DNA from: Catellatospora bangladeshensis | GTDB taxonomy: Bacteria > Actinomycetota > Actinomycetes > Mycobacteriales > Micromonosporaceae | Assembly: GCF_016862575.1 (NCBI RefSeq) | Contig: NZ_BONF01000042.1 | Coordinates: 56,453-120,452 of the forward strand | DNA length: 64,000 nt | Direction of reading: 5' to 3' | Shown here: positions 53,678 to 61,849 of the stretch, in pieces | Numbering within the stretch: position 1 is the stretch's first letter | Layout: every line of letters begins with the position of its first letter | Program-made: the position numbers and the translations under genes | The notes under the pieces: generated by a model | What the model saw: the letters and a program-made list of their open reading frames with translations, nothing else | Database searches by the model: none | Told to the model about the DNA's origin: nothing

Positions 53678-54375
53678 TGCTGGAGGAGCAGCACCGGCTC
53701 GTCCTGGAGCACAGCATCCTGTCGGTGGTGGTGGGCTCGCGGGCGTACGGCCTGTCGGGCCCCGCCTCCGACACCGACCGCCGCGGCGTGTTCGTCGCGC
53801 CCACGAGGCTGTTCTGGGGCCTGGACAAGCCGCCGACGCACGTCGACGGCCCGGCCGAGGAGCAGTTCTCGTGGGAGGTGGAGCGGCTGTGCACGCTGGC
53901 GCTCACCGCCAACCCGACGGTCCTCGAATGCCTGTGGTCGCCGCTGGTCGAGAAGCTCACCCCGACGGGCGAACGGCTGCTCGCGGTGCGCGGCGCGTTC
54001 CTGTCACAGCGGGCCGCCGAGACCTACGGCCGGTACGCCGCGGACCAGTTCGCGAAGCTGCGGTCGCACCGGGAGCGGACCGGCGAGGTGCGCTGGAAGC
54101 AGGCCATGCACATGCTGCGGCTGCTGCGGGCCGGGGCGCACGTGCTGCGCACCGGTGAGGTGCTGGTGGACGTGTCCGACGAGCGCGAGCTGCTGCTGTC
54201 GGTCAAGGGCGGCGAGGTGCCGTTCGCCGAGGTGTCGGCGCTGGCCGAGCGGCGCTCGGCGGAGCTGGACGCGGCAGCGGCCGACAGCGTGCTGCCCGCC
54301 GAGCCGGACCGGGCCGCGGTGGACGCGTTCCTGGTCGGCGTACGCGAAGAGGGGCTGGGCTCCCCCGTTCGGTGA
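53677..54375 (+). CDS. DNA polymerase beta-like nucleotidyltransferase (RlaP type), copy 1
   Basis: This 232-residue protein has the nucleotidyltransferase core in SVVVGSRAYGLSGPASDTDR, giving GS-RAxG with the metal-binding SDTD, followed by RGVFVAP. A long helical tail follows. The family PF10127 includes RlaP, associated with RNA repair. The ATG overlaps the aldo/keto reductase stop (TGATG). A diverged paralog lies at 55924 on the other side of the lipoprotein. Confidence 0.8.
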   Translation: MLEEQHRLVLEHSILSVVVGSRAYGLSGPASDTDRRGVFVAPTRLFWGLDKPPTHVDGPAEEQFSWEVERLCTLALTANPTVLECLWSPLVEKLTPTGERLLAVRGAFLSQRAAETYGRYAADQFAKLRSHRERTGEVRWKQAMHMLRLLRAGAHVLRTGEVLVDVSDERELLLSVKGGEVPFAEVSALAERRSAELDAAAADSVLPAEPDRAAVDAFLVGVREEGLGSPVR

Positions 54376-54436
54376 CCGCCTCCCGACAGTCGGGTGATCT
54401 TACGACGGTGGACGGTCGTCACGGATACTGACCGGC

Positions 54437-55927
54437 GTGAAACGACCCCTCGCCGTGCTCACCGCCGCCCTTGTCGCGCTCGCCGTCGCCGCATGCGACT
54501 CGGCCGCGCCGGAGCCCTCGTTCGTGCCGCCGTCGGCGGCGGCCCCGTCGGGCGGAACGCCGGAGCCGAAACCGGCCGAGTTCACCGGCTGGCACGATCC
54601 GGCGAATTCGGGCAAGCCGTGGGGCGACAAGGTGCAGGGCCTGCTCACCTTCCGCGGCAACCCGACGCGCAGCTTCTACGGCACCGGGCCGATGCCCAAG
54701 GAGCAGCCCGAGCAGCTGTGGAAGTTCCCGAAGACGGGGCAGATGTGCCGGAACTCGAAGGACGAGACCGGCGTGCGGCTGTGGTGCGGCATGGGCTGGA
54801 CCGGCCAGCCCGCGGTGTTCGAGCGCGACGGGCGCACCTGGCTGGTGTTCGGCGCGTACGACGGCAACGTGCACTTCCTGGACGCCGAGACCGGCGAGCG
54901 GATCCTGCCCGACTTCCCCACCGGCGACATCATCAAGGGCTCGGTGACCGTCGACCCGGACGGCTTCCCGCTGCTCTACACCGGCTCGCGGGACAACTTC
55001 TTCCGCATCATCGCGATGGACCGCGACAAGCCCAAGGAGCTGTTCAAGCTCGACGCGTACGCGGTCAAGCCGACCATGTGGAACAACGACTGGGACAGCT
55101 CCGCCGTCGTCATCGACGACTACCTGTTCGAGGGTGGCGAGAACAGCCAGTTCCACGTGCTCAAGCTCAACCGCGGCTACGACGGCCAGGGCAAGGTCAC
55201 GGTCAAGCCGGAGCTGGTGTGGCACACCCCGGGCTGGGACGCGCAGCTGCTCAAGGACGCCGGGCACCAGACCGTGTCGATCGAGAACTCGGTGAACGTC
55301 ACCGGCAACACGATCTACTTCGCCAACTCGGCCGGGCTGGTGCAGGGGTGGGACATCAGCGGGCTGAAGGAGGGGAAGAAACCGAAGCGGGTGCTGCGCT
55401 TCTGGACCGGCGACGACACCGACGGCTCGATCGTCTCCGACGAGCAGGGCATGCTCTACGTCGGCTCGCAGTACGAGAAGGGCAACGCCCGGTCCAAGGC
55501 GATGGGCCAGATGATGAAGCTGGACCCGAGCAAGCCCGACGACCCGGTGGTGTGGAAGGTCGACGACCACGCGGCCAAGCCCGCGGGCATCTACAGCACC
55601 GTCGCGCTGCACAAGGACATCGTCATCTACGGTACGCATCTCGGCGAGCTGGTCGGGATCGACCGGATGAGCGGCGAGGTGCGCTGGCGCTACCGGCTGG
55701 CCGGCCTGGGTCACGGCTCGCCCGTCATCGTCGACGACGTGCTCATCATCGGCGACTGCAGCCGGGGCTACCTGCACGCGTTCGACGTCGCCGACACCTC
55801 GGCCGCGCCGAAGCCGCTGTGGAAGATCAAGCCGGGGCTGTGCATCGAGTCGACCCCGGCCGTGTGGAAGGGCCGCATCTACGTCGGCACCCGCGCGGGC
55901 CAGATCCACGCCCTGGGCGTCCGGTGA
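54437..55927 (+). CDS. Beta-propeller (PQQ-like) lipoprotein
   Basis: This 496-residue protein has a lipoprotein signal (KRPLAVLTAALVALAVAAC, Cys near residue 20) and a Pro/Ser-rich linker. The rest consists of repeated beta-propeller blades: WTGQPAVFERDGRTWLVFGA, SVTVDPDGFPLLYTGSRDNF, STVALHKDIVIYGTHLGELV, STPAVWKGRIYVGTRAGQIH. It is probably exposed on the outer membrane face. Ligand unknown. It ends with a GTGA overlap to the second nucleotidyltransferase. The GTG start is seven bases after GATACT. Confidence 0.85.
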   Translation: MKRPLAVLTAALVALAVAACDSAAPEPSFVPPSAAAPSGGTPEPKPAEFTGWHDPANSGKPWGDKVQGLLTFRGNPTRSFYGTGPMPKEQPEQLWKFPKTGQMCRNSKDETGVRLWCGMGWTGQPAVFERDGRTWLVFGAYDGNVHFLDAETGERILPDFPTGDIIKGSVTVDPDGFPLLYTGSRDNFFRIIAMDRDKPKELFKLDAYAVKPTMWNNDWDSSAVVIDDYLFEGGENSQFHVLKLNRGYDGQGKVTVKPELVWHTPGWDAQLLKDAGHQTVSIENSVNVTGNTIYFANSAGLVQGWDISGLKEGKKPKRVLRFWTGDDTDGSIVSDEQGMLYVGSQYEKGNARSKAMGQMMKLDPSKPDDPVVWKVDDHAAKPAGIYSTVALHKDIVIYGTHLGELVGIDRMSGEVRWRYRLAGLGHGSPVIVDDVLIIGDCSRGYLHAFDVADTSAAPKPLWKIKPGLCIESTPAVWKGRIYVGTRAGQIHALGVR

Positions 55928-56685
55928 CGATCACGGTCCCCGACTGGGCGGGGCAGGTCGCCGACGAGCAGCCGTACCCGCTGGTCTTCGCCACGATCAG
56001 CGGGGCGCACCTGTACGGCTTCGCCTCGGTCGACTCCGATGTGGACCTGCGTGCCGCGCACGTGCTGCCGATCAGCGAGGTGGCCGGGCTGCGGCACGGC
56101 CCGGAGACGATCAACCACATCGGCGACCGGGACGGCGTCGAGCTGGACCTGGTCACCCACGACCTGGCCAAGTGCGCCCGGCTGCTGCTCGGCCGCAGCG
56201 GCGACGTGCTGGAGCAGGTGACCTCGCCGCTGGTGGTGCGCACCTCGCCGCTGCACGAGGAGCTGCTGTCGCTGGTGCCCGGCTGCCTCACCGACGGCTA
56301 CGGCGCCCACTACCTCGGCTTCTCCATCTCCTCGGAGAAGCTGTTCGGGAAGACCGGCGAGCTGAAACCGGCGCTCTACCTGCTGCGGACGCTGGCCACG
56401 GGGCTGCACCTGATGCGCACCGGCCAGGTCCAGGCCGACCTGAACCTGCTCTGGCAGGACGCGCGGCTGCCGTACGTGCCGGATCTGATCGCCGCCAAGC
56501 GCCAGGGCGAGCACCGCCCGCTCGGCGTGGACCCCGGCCTGCCCGGTCCCGACGCGATCATGGCGGACGTGGCCCGACTGCGGGCGGAGCTGACCGACGC
56601 GAAGGCGGCGACCAGGCTGCCCCAGCAGCCGGCCGCCGCCGACGCCCTGCACGAACTCGTCGTGCGGGCCCGCCTGCGCCCCTGA
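55924..56685 (+). CDS. DNA polymerase beta-like nucleotidyltransferase, copy 2
   Basis: This 253-residue protein has a core ATISGAHLYGFASVDSDVDL followed by RAAHVLP; the metal-binding acids are in SDVD. Then LDLVTHDLAKCARLLLGRSG and helical LKPALYLLRTLATGLHLMR. It is similar to PF10127 proteins and to copy 1, but the sequences are only distantly alike. The GTG overlaps the lipoprotein stop. Biological role unknown; the pairing around a lipoprotein is unusual. Confidence 0.78.
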   Translation: MTITVPDWAGQVADEQPYPLVFATISGAHLYGFASVDSDVDLRAAHVLPISEVAGLRHGPETINHIGDRDGVELDLVTHDLAKCARLLLGRSGDVLEQVTSPLVVRTSPLHEELLSLVPGCLTDGYGAHYLGFSISSEKLFGKTGELKPALYLLRTLATGLHLMRTGQVQADLNLLWQDARLPYVPDLIAAKRQGEHRPLGVDPGLPGPDAIMADVARLRAELTDAKAATRLPQQPAAADALHELVVRARLRP

Positions 56686-56687
56686 CC

Positions 56688-56721
56688 GGCGCAGGCGGGG
56701 GTTCTCGTTACCGCCTGCGCC
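56688..56721. terminator. Terminator between convergent genes
   Basis: GGCGCAGGCGG (56688-56698) pairs with CCGCCTGCGCC (56711-56721). It overlaps the end of the small membrane gene on the other strand. Confidence 0.55.
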
Positions 56722-56890
56722 AGTTCCGCCCGCGCACGGCGGTCGCGAAACCGGCCAGGTGCAGGGCCACGAACAGCAGACCCGTGATGGTCAGCGTGCC
56801 GGGGGTGAAAAGCGGCTCCATGCCCTCGCCGAGCAGGTCCAGCAGCAGCGCGAAGCCGAAACAGATCGCCGCGATGATCGCGAACATCAT
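56708..56890 (-). CDS. Small two-helix membrane protein
   Basis: This 60-residue protein has two hydrophobic stretches (MFAIIAAICFGFALLLDLLG and GTLTITGLLFVALHLAGFAT) and a basic end RGRNWRRR. TTGGAGTC precedes the ATG. No family is recognised, but the pattern is typical of actinobacterial two-helix proteins. Confidence 0.62.
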   Translation of the reverse strand: MMFAIIAAICFGFALLLDLLGEGMEPLFTPGTLTITGLLFVALHLAGFATAVRGRNWRRR

Positions 56891-56970
56891 GACTCCAATG
56901 AGGTCGGTAAGGGTGGCTCACTGGCAGTGAGGTGTCCACGAGACCGGTTCCATAAACCTGGCCGTGCTCC

Positions 56971-57939
56971 TCAGCGCAGCGGCACCTGCAGGCGGCCCTG
57001 CTCGGTGACGGTGACCTGGGTGCCGAACTCGGCGCACGCCTTGCCGAACCGCCAGCCGACCCACTCCGCCTCGTGCGGCACGGCCGGGCGGGTACGGGTG
57101 AAGTCCAGCGCCAGCGGCACCGCCTCGGCCGACACCGGCCCGTGCGCGTCCACCGTCACCTCGAACAGCAGCCCGAGGTCGTTGCGCAGCCGCGGGTCCA
57201 CCGCGTAGTCGTCCACGAAGTCGCCCATGTCGTACAGCACCGGCCCCTGCACGCCGTGGAACACGTGCGCCGAATGCCCCGCGACGAGCGTCGCCCCGGC
57301 CGCGAGCAGCTGCGTGGCCGCCTCCCGCACGTGCGGCACCGGGCCGGGCGTCAGGTTCGGCCCCCAGTGCGGCGTCACCAGCGCCACGTCCACCTGGGCC
57401 GCCATCTCGGCGACCAGCTCGGACAGCCACTCCGGCACCCCGTCGCGCAGATCGGCGTACGCCACCCCCGGCCCCAGCTCGGTGGCCGCGAAGTCCGCCG
57501 GATGGTCGGTCACCCCGAGCACCCCGACCCGCATCCCGCCCGCCTCCAGCAGCCGCCACGCCCGCGCCCGCGCCAGATCCGGCCCGGCCCCCACCACGGC
57601 GATCCCGGCCCGCTCCAGGTGCTCCAGCGTGTCCCCCAGGGCCTGCACCCCGAAGTCCAGCGCATGGTTGTTCGCCAGGGTCACGCAGTCCACGCCCAGC
57701 CACGCCAGCAGCCCCGCGGCACGCGGCGGCGCCCGGAAGAAGAACGGCTTGCCCGGCGCGGGCCACGGCTCGCCCCGCTCCGAGATGCAGCACTCCAGAT
57801 TCACCACGCACAGGTCGGCCCCCGCGGTGATCTCCCGAACGGCCCCCGTGACGATCTCCTCGTACGCCGCGTGCCCGATCGTCAGCCGCTCGGCGACACA
57901 CCGCCCCAGCATCGTGTCCCCCGCCAGCACGACCTTCAC
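56971..57939 (-). CDS. CapA-family protein
   Basis: This 322-residue metallophosphatase-fold protein of the CapA/PgsA family (poly-gamma-glutamate capsule) has AGDTMLGRCVAERL with the first metal Asp, CVVNLECCIS, VTLANNHALDFG, and AGHSAHVFHGVQ near 225. No signal peptide is seen, and no capsule genes are adjacent, so the role is probably general phosphohydrolase-like. The GTG start follows GGGGGC. It is divergent from the site-2 protease. Confidence 0.86.
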   Translation of the reverse strand: MKVVLAGDTMLGRCVAERLTIGHAAYEEIVTGAVREITAGADLCVVNLECCISERGEPWPAPGKPFFFRAPPRAAGLLAWLGVDCVTLANNHALDFGVQALGDTLEHLERAGIAVVGAGPDLARARAWRLLEAGGMRVGVLGVTDHPADFAATELGPGVAYADLRDGVPEWLSELVAEMAAQVDVALVTPHWGPNLTPGPVPHVREAATQLLAAGATLVAGHSAHVFHGVQGPVLYDMGDFVDDYAVDPRLRNDLGLLFEVTVDAHGPVSAEAVPLALDFTRTRPAVPHEAEWVGWRFGKACAEFGTQVTVTEQGRLQVPLR

Positions 57940-57972
57940 GCCCCCATTCTCCCCCGCCCCGCCCGCCGTGTC

Positions 57973-58031
57973 GATCTTGCGCGGTGGTTCCCGCAGGTCA
58001 CGGGCACCGCAGGGACCACTCGAGCAAGATC
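57973..58031. repeat. GATCTTGC-tipped hairpin in divergent region
   Basis: GATCTTGCGCGGTGGTTCCC (57973-57992) pairs with GGGACCACTCGAGCAAGATC (58012-58031) with small mismatches and a 19-base loop. It lies between divergent capA-like and site-2 protease genes. Confidence 0.55.
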
Positions 58032-58079
58032 CCTGCCAGCGTGCCGGGAGAGGGATGATGGGGTGGGCGAGGAGGCGGG

Positions 58080-59213
58080 ATGCGGCCGACGCTGAGGCTG
58101 GGCAGCATCGCCGGCATCCCGGTCGGCGTGCACTGGTCGGTGCTCCTGATCATGCTGCTGCTGGGCCAGGGGCTGGCGACCGCCGTGCTGCCCGCGGGCG
58201 CACCCGGCCGCTCGGCGCTGGCGTACTGGACCGTCGCCGTCGCCGTCACCGTGCTGTTCCTGATCTCCCTGCTCGCCCACGAACTCAGCCACGCCGTCGT
58301 CGCCCGCCACTACGGCGTCCCCGTCCGCCGGATCACCCTGTGGCTGCTCGGCGGCGTCGCCGAACTGGAGGCCGAGCCGCCGCACGCCCGCGCCGACCTG
58401 CTCGTCGCCATCGCCGGGCCGCTGGCCAGCCTGGGCGCCGCGGCCGTCTTCGGCGCCGCCGCCGGTGGCGTCTACCTCACCGGCCTGGCCCCCCTCGCCT
58501 GGGTCGCGCTGGGCTGGCTGGCGCTGGTCAACGCGGTGCTCGCGGTGTTCAACCTGCTGCCCGGCGCGCCCCTGGACGGCGGCCGGGTGCTGCGCGCGGC
58601 CCTGTGGTGGTGGCGCGGCGACCGCGCCTTCGCCGCCCGCGCCGCCGCCCGCGCCGGGCTGGGCGTCAGCATCCTCCTGATCGCCGTCGGCACCCTGCAG
58701 ATCTTCTGGACCGCCGACCTCGGCGGCCTGTGGCTGATCCTGCTCGGCTGGTTCCTGTTCTTCGCGGGCCAGGCGGAGCAGGCCGACGCGCGGCTGCGCG
58801 GCGCACTGGGCGGGCTCGCCGTCCGCGACGCGATGACCCCGCCCCCGGTCAGCGGCTACGTCACCCAGCGCCTGCTCGACTTCGCCGAGATCGCCGCCAC
58901 CGCGCCTGCCGACGCGTACCCGGTCCTCGACCCCGACGGCCGCCCCTGCGGCCTGGTCACCCTCTTCGCCATGGCCCGCGTCCCCGAGGCCCGCCGCCCC
59001 GACACCACCCTGCGCGACCTCCGCATCCCCCTCGACCACCTCGCCGTCCTCACCCCCGATACACCACTGGAGGACGCCGCCCGCCGCGTCACCGCCTCCC
59101 GCCTCCCGGCCTTCGTCCTCGACCAGGGCATCCTGGTCGGCCTCCTCACCACCGCCGACCTCAACCGCACCATCGACCTGGCCACCCTCAAGCAAGGAAG
59201 GGCACCCTCTTAA
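58080..59213 (+). CDS. Site-2 (M50) protease with C-terminal CBS-like region
   Basis: This 377-residue membrane metalloprotease carries the zinc motif HELSH in [18 protein letters not shown] (about 60-78) and [14 protein letters not shown] for the third ligand Asp. The C-terminal 120 residues ([18 protein letters not shown], then [15 protein letters not shown]) form a CBS-like domain. The family cleaves anti-sigma factors or other membrane proteins. The stop codon and final GRAPS are provided by repeat copy E, so the natural C-terminus may differ. GGAGG precedes the ATG. Confidence 0.88.
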   Translation: MRPTLRLGSIAGIPVGVHWSVLLIMLLLGQGLATAVLPAGAPGRSALAYWTVAVAVTVLFLISLLAHELSHAVVARHYGVPVRRITLWLLGGVAELEAEPPHARADLLVAIAGPLASLGAAAVFGAAAGGVYLTGLAPLAWVALGWLALVNAVLAVFNLLPGAPLDGGRVLRAALWWWRGDRAFAARAAARAGLGVSILLIAVGTLQIFWTADLGGLWLILLGWFLFFAGQAEQADARLRGALGGLAVRDAMTPPPVSGYVTQRLLDFAEIAATAPADAYPVLDPDGRPCGLVTLFAMARVPEARRPDTTLRDLRIPLDHLAVLTPDTPLEDAARRVTASRLPAFVLDQGILVGLLTTADLNRTIDLATLKQGRAPS

Positions 59214-59246
59214 CGCTTTACGTAGAGGAGGGGCACCTTCTTAACC
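59194..59246 (-). repeat. GGGCACC repeat family, copy E (tandem type) with gene stop
   Basis: GGAAGGGCACCCTCTTAACG (59196-59215) and GAGGGGCACCTTCTTAAC (59227-59244) are in the same direction. It supplies Gly-Arg-Ala-Pro-Ser-stop to the site-2 protease. On the minus strand it matches copy F. Confidence 0.88.
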
Positions 59247-59421
59247 TCTGGCCGTCACCCGACCCGGCGGATGTCCATTCCGCACGCCGGTGGGTCCGTC
59301 CGGGCAGCGCGGCCGGGCTCGGCGGCACGGCAGATGCCGCTGGATCTGGGCAATACAGGAGTATCGGCGCGGACTTTCGGGTAGATCTCGTCTCGTGACG
59401 TGATCCACCTTGGGAGGAAAG

Positions 59422-60090
59422 ATGACCCAGACCGCAGCCGCCGGCACGCGCCAGCGCAAGTCCACCACCGCCGCCAAGAAGGCCACGAAGGCCGTCAAGG
59501 CGACGAATACCACGGCCGCCGCGAGCAAGAGCGCGACCAAGAGCACCGCCAAGAGCGCGACCACGACCGCCAAGAAGCCCACGGGCAAGAAGTCGATGCC
59601 CGCCACGGCCACCGGCCAGGACGCGATCGCCATGCTGAAGGACGACCACAAGGTCGTCGAGAAGCTGTTCAAGCAGTTCGAGAAGGCCGGCGACTCCGCG
59701 TACGCCAAGAAGCGCCAGATCGTCGACGAGGTGGTCAAGGAACTGACCACGCACGCGTACATCGAGGAGACGCTGTTCTACCCGACGGCCCGCAAGGCCG
59801 CCCCGGAGACCGGCGAGCACGTGCTGGAGAGCGTCGAGGAGCACCACGTGGTGGCGTGGATGCTCTCGGAGCTGATGAACACCGACCCGCGTGACGAGCG
59901 CTTCGACGCCAAGATGATGGTGCTCATGGAGAACGTGCGCCACCACGTCGAGGAGGAGGAGAAGGAGTGGTTCCCCGAGGTCCGCAAGGCGATGAGCCGG
60001 AGTGACCTCAAGGAGCTGGGCGCGAAGATGGAGGCCGCCAAGAGCCAGGCCCCGTCCAACCCGCTCGCGCTGAGCAGCGCCAAGTCCTGA
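59422..60090 (+). CDS. Hemerythrin HHE protein with histone-H1-like basic tail
   Basis: This is a 222-residue protein. Residues 1-62 are Lys/Ala/Thr-rich (RKSTTAAKKATKAVKATNTT, SKSATKSTAKSATTTAKKPT), like histone H1 or HupS tails. Residues 70-195 are an HHE domain: KDDHKVVEKLFKQFEKAG, ELTTHAYIEETLFYPTARK, VEEHHVVAWML, VRHHVEEEEKEWFP, giving the di-iron ligands. It may tether an oxygen/NO-responsive iron protein to DNA; that is inference. GGGAGGAAAG precedes the ATG. It is flanked by repeat copies E and F. Confidence 0.85.
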   Translation: MTQTAAAGTRQRKSTTAAKKATKAVKATNTTAAASKSATKSTAKSATTTAKKPTGKKSMPATATGQDAIAMLKDDHKVVEKLFKQFEKAGDSAYAKKRQIVDEVVKELTTHAYIEETLFYPTARKAAPETGEHVLESVEEHHVVAWMLSELMNTDPRDERFDAKMMVLMENVRHHVEEEEKEWFPEVRKAMSRSDLKELGAKMEAAKSQAPSNPLALSSAKS

Positions 60091-60106
60091 CCCGCACACC
60101 CGCCGC

Positions 60107-60137
60107 GCCGCCCCTGACGCCTGCCGTCAGGGGCGGC
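60107..60137 (+). terminator. Terminator of hemerythrin gene
   Basis: GCCGCCCCTGACG (60107-60119) and CGTCAGGGGCGGC (60125-60137) form a perfect 13-bp stem with a 5-base loop. Confidence 0.7.
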
Positions 60138-60200
60138 GGCTCGGTTTCGGGGACGCCCTCGGCTCGCGCGACCCGCGGCGAAGACGCCACTCCCGCAGGC

Positions 60201-60256
60201 GTTAAGAAGGTGCCCTTCCTCTACGGAAAGCGTTAAGAAGGTGCCCTTCCTTTCAG
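60201..60256 (+). repeat. GGGCACC repeat family, copy F (tandem type) with gene stop
   Basis: Two same-direction units of CGTTAAGAAGGTGCCCTTCC lie in tandem around TCTACGGAAAG. Read from the minus strand the distal unit gives Lys-Gly-Arg-Ala-Pro-Ser-stop to the DUF72 gene. Confidence 0.88.
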
Positions 60257-60955
60257 CCAGGCGGCGTTGTGGACGGCGGCGCCGTGGGGGTCGTTGTTGA
60301 AGTAGACGTACACCGGCGCGGAGGCGGGGAAGGTGTCGGTGAGGCGGGTCAGCCAGGTGCGCAGGGCGGTGGGGCCGTAGCGGGGGCGGGGGGTGGCGCG
60401 GCCCTCGTGGAAGCGGAGGTAGCCGAAGGGGGCGGTGCGCCAGAGCGGCGTGACGGGGCGGCCGAGGCGGTCGGCCCAGCACAGGGCGGCGGAATGGGAC
60501 TCCAGGACGGCGCGGGTCTCGCCGGTCCACCAGGAGCGGTGGCGCGGTTCCACGGCTACGCGTACGTCGCGCGGGAAGCAGCGCAGGACGGCGTCCAGGG
60601 CGGCCGGGTCGGCGCGCAGCGTGGGCGGGAGCTGGAGCAGGACGGGGCCGAGGTGAGGGCCGAGCGCGCCGGCGACGCCGAGGAAGCGCGCGACGGGCTC
60701 CTCCGGGTCGCGCAGGCGCTTGATGTGGGTCAGGTAGCGGCTCATCTTGACCGCCATCAGGAAGCCCTCGGGCAGCTGCGTACGCCAGCCTTCGAAGGTC
60801 GCGCGCGGCGGCAGGCGGTAGAAGACGCTGTTGACCTCGACCGTGTCGAAGTGCTCGGTGTAGTGGCGCAGCCAGAGCCGCTGCGGCAGGCCCTCGGGGT
60901 AGAACCGGCCGCGCCAGTCGGCGTACTGCCAGCCGGAGGTGCCGACGACGATCAC
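60233..60955 (-). CDS. DUF72 family protein
   Basis: This 240-residue TIM-barrel-like protein has VGTSGWQYADWRGRFYPEG, FDTVEVNSVFYRLPP, FLMAVKMSRYLTHIKRL, VAVEPRHRSWW, and YVYFNNDPHGAAVHNA. Members are proposed endonuclease-related proteins, but activity is not established. The GTG at 60955 begins the conserved core. The stop codon and C-terminal KGRAPS come from repeat copy F. Confidence 0.88.
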   Translation of the reverse strand: MIVVGTSGWQYADWRGRFYPEGLPQRLWLRHYTEHFDTVEVNSVFYRLPPRATFEGWRTQLPEGFLMAVKMSRYLTHIKRLRDPEEPVARFLGVAGALGPHLGPVLLQLPPTLRADPAALDAVLRCFPRDVRVAVEPRHRSWWTGETRAVLESHSAALCWADRLGRPVTPLWRTAPFGYLRFHEGRATPRPRYGPTALRTWLTRLTDTFPASAPVYVYFNNDPHGAAVHNAAWLKGRAPS

Positions 60956-61012
60956 CGTTCCAGTGTCCACCCGGGAGGGGCCGCGGGCCCCGCGCATGTG
61001 ATCATCGGGGGT

Positions 61013-61777
61013 ATGCCGTTGCTCAGCGTCCACGACCGGGACGAGCTGGCCGGGCTGCTGGGCGGCGATCCCGCGCTGCACGCGTACCAGCTCGGCGACC
61101 TGGACGACTTCTTCTGGCCGTACACCTGCTGGTATCGCCTGGACGACGCGGTGGCGCTGGTCTACCACGGCGGCGGGCTGCCCGTCCTGCTGGCGTTCGA
61201 CCGCCGCCCGGGGTCATCGCACGCGCTGCTGGCGGCGCTCGCGCCGCTGCTGCCCCAGCGGTTCTACGCGCACCTGTCGGCGGGCGCGGAGCAGGTCTTC
61301 GCAGAGGGCTTCGACGCCACGCCGGGCGGCCCGCACCTGAAGCTGGCCCTGGCCGACCATGCCGCGCTGAACGCCGCCGAGCCGCTGGGCGAGGTGCTCG
61401 GCCCGGCCGACCTCGCCGAGGTGCTGGCCCTGTACGAGGTCGCCTACCCGGGGAACTGGTTCGACGCGCGGATGCTGGAGACCGGGCAGTACGTGGGCGT
61501 ACGCCGCGACGGCGCGCTGCTGGCCGTGGCCGGGGTGCACGTGTGGTCGCCGAAGTACCGGGTGGCGGCGCTGGGCAACGTGACGACGCACCCGGCCGCG
61601 CGCGGGCAGGGCCTGGCCCGGGGCGCGGTGGCGGCGCTGTGCCGCCGCCTGCTGGACACCGTCGACCACGTGACGCTGAACGTGAAGGCCGACAACGCCG
61701 CCGCGCTCGCGCTCTACACCCGCCTCGGCTTCACCCGCGCCGCCGAGTACGGGGAGTTCACCTTCACCGCGCGTTGA
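61013..61777 (+). CDS. GNAT N-acetyltransferase, two-domain
   Basis: This 254-residue protein has a less conserved N-terminal half (LGDLDDFFWPYTCWYRLDD). The C-terminal GNAT has LYEVAYPGNWFDARMLETG, LGNVTTHPAARGQGLARGAV, LNVKADNAAALALYTRLGF, with the CoA loop RGQGLA. GGGGG precedes the ATG closely. Such two-domain proteins often acetylate small amines; substrate unknown. It stands between DUF72 and alpha-galactosidase. Confidence 0.82.
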   Translation: MPLLSVHDRDELAGLLGGDPALHAYQLGDLDDFFWPYTCWYRLDDAVALVYHGGGLPVLLAFDRRPGSSHALLAALAPLLPQRFYAHLSAGAEQVFAEGFDATPGGPHLKLALADHAALNAAEPLGEVLGPADLAEVLALYEVAYPGNWFDARMLETGQYVGVRRDGALLAVAGVHVWSPKYRVAALGNVTTHPAARGQGLARGAVAALCRRLLDTVDHVTLNVKADNAAALALYTRLGFTRAAEYGEFTFTAR

Positions 61778-61849
61778 CGCACCCGCTCCGGGTACCTACG
61801 CTGCTTGCCGTCCGGTCGTGTGGGATTTCGTTGGAACGGGTGGGAAATC

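Noticed and set aside
59194..60256. Composite transposon around the hemerythrin gene
   Set aside because: The flanking repeats are only about 50 bp, no transposase is present, and the same repeats occur singly elsewhere.
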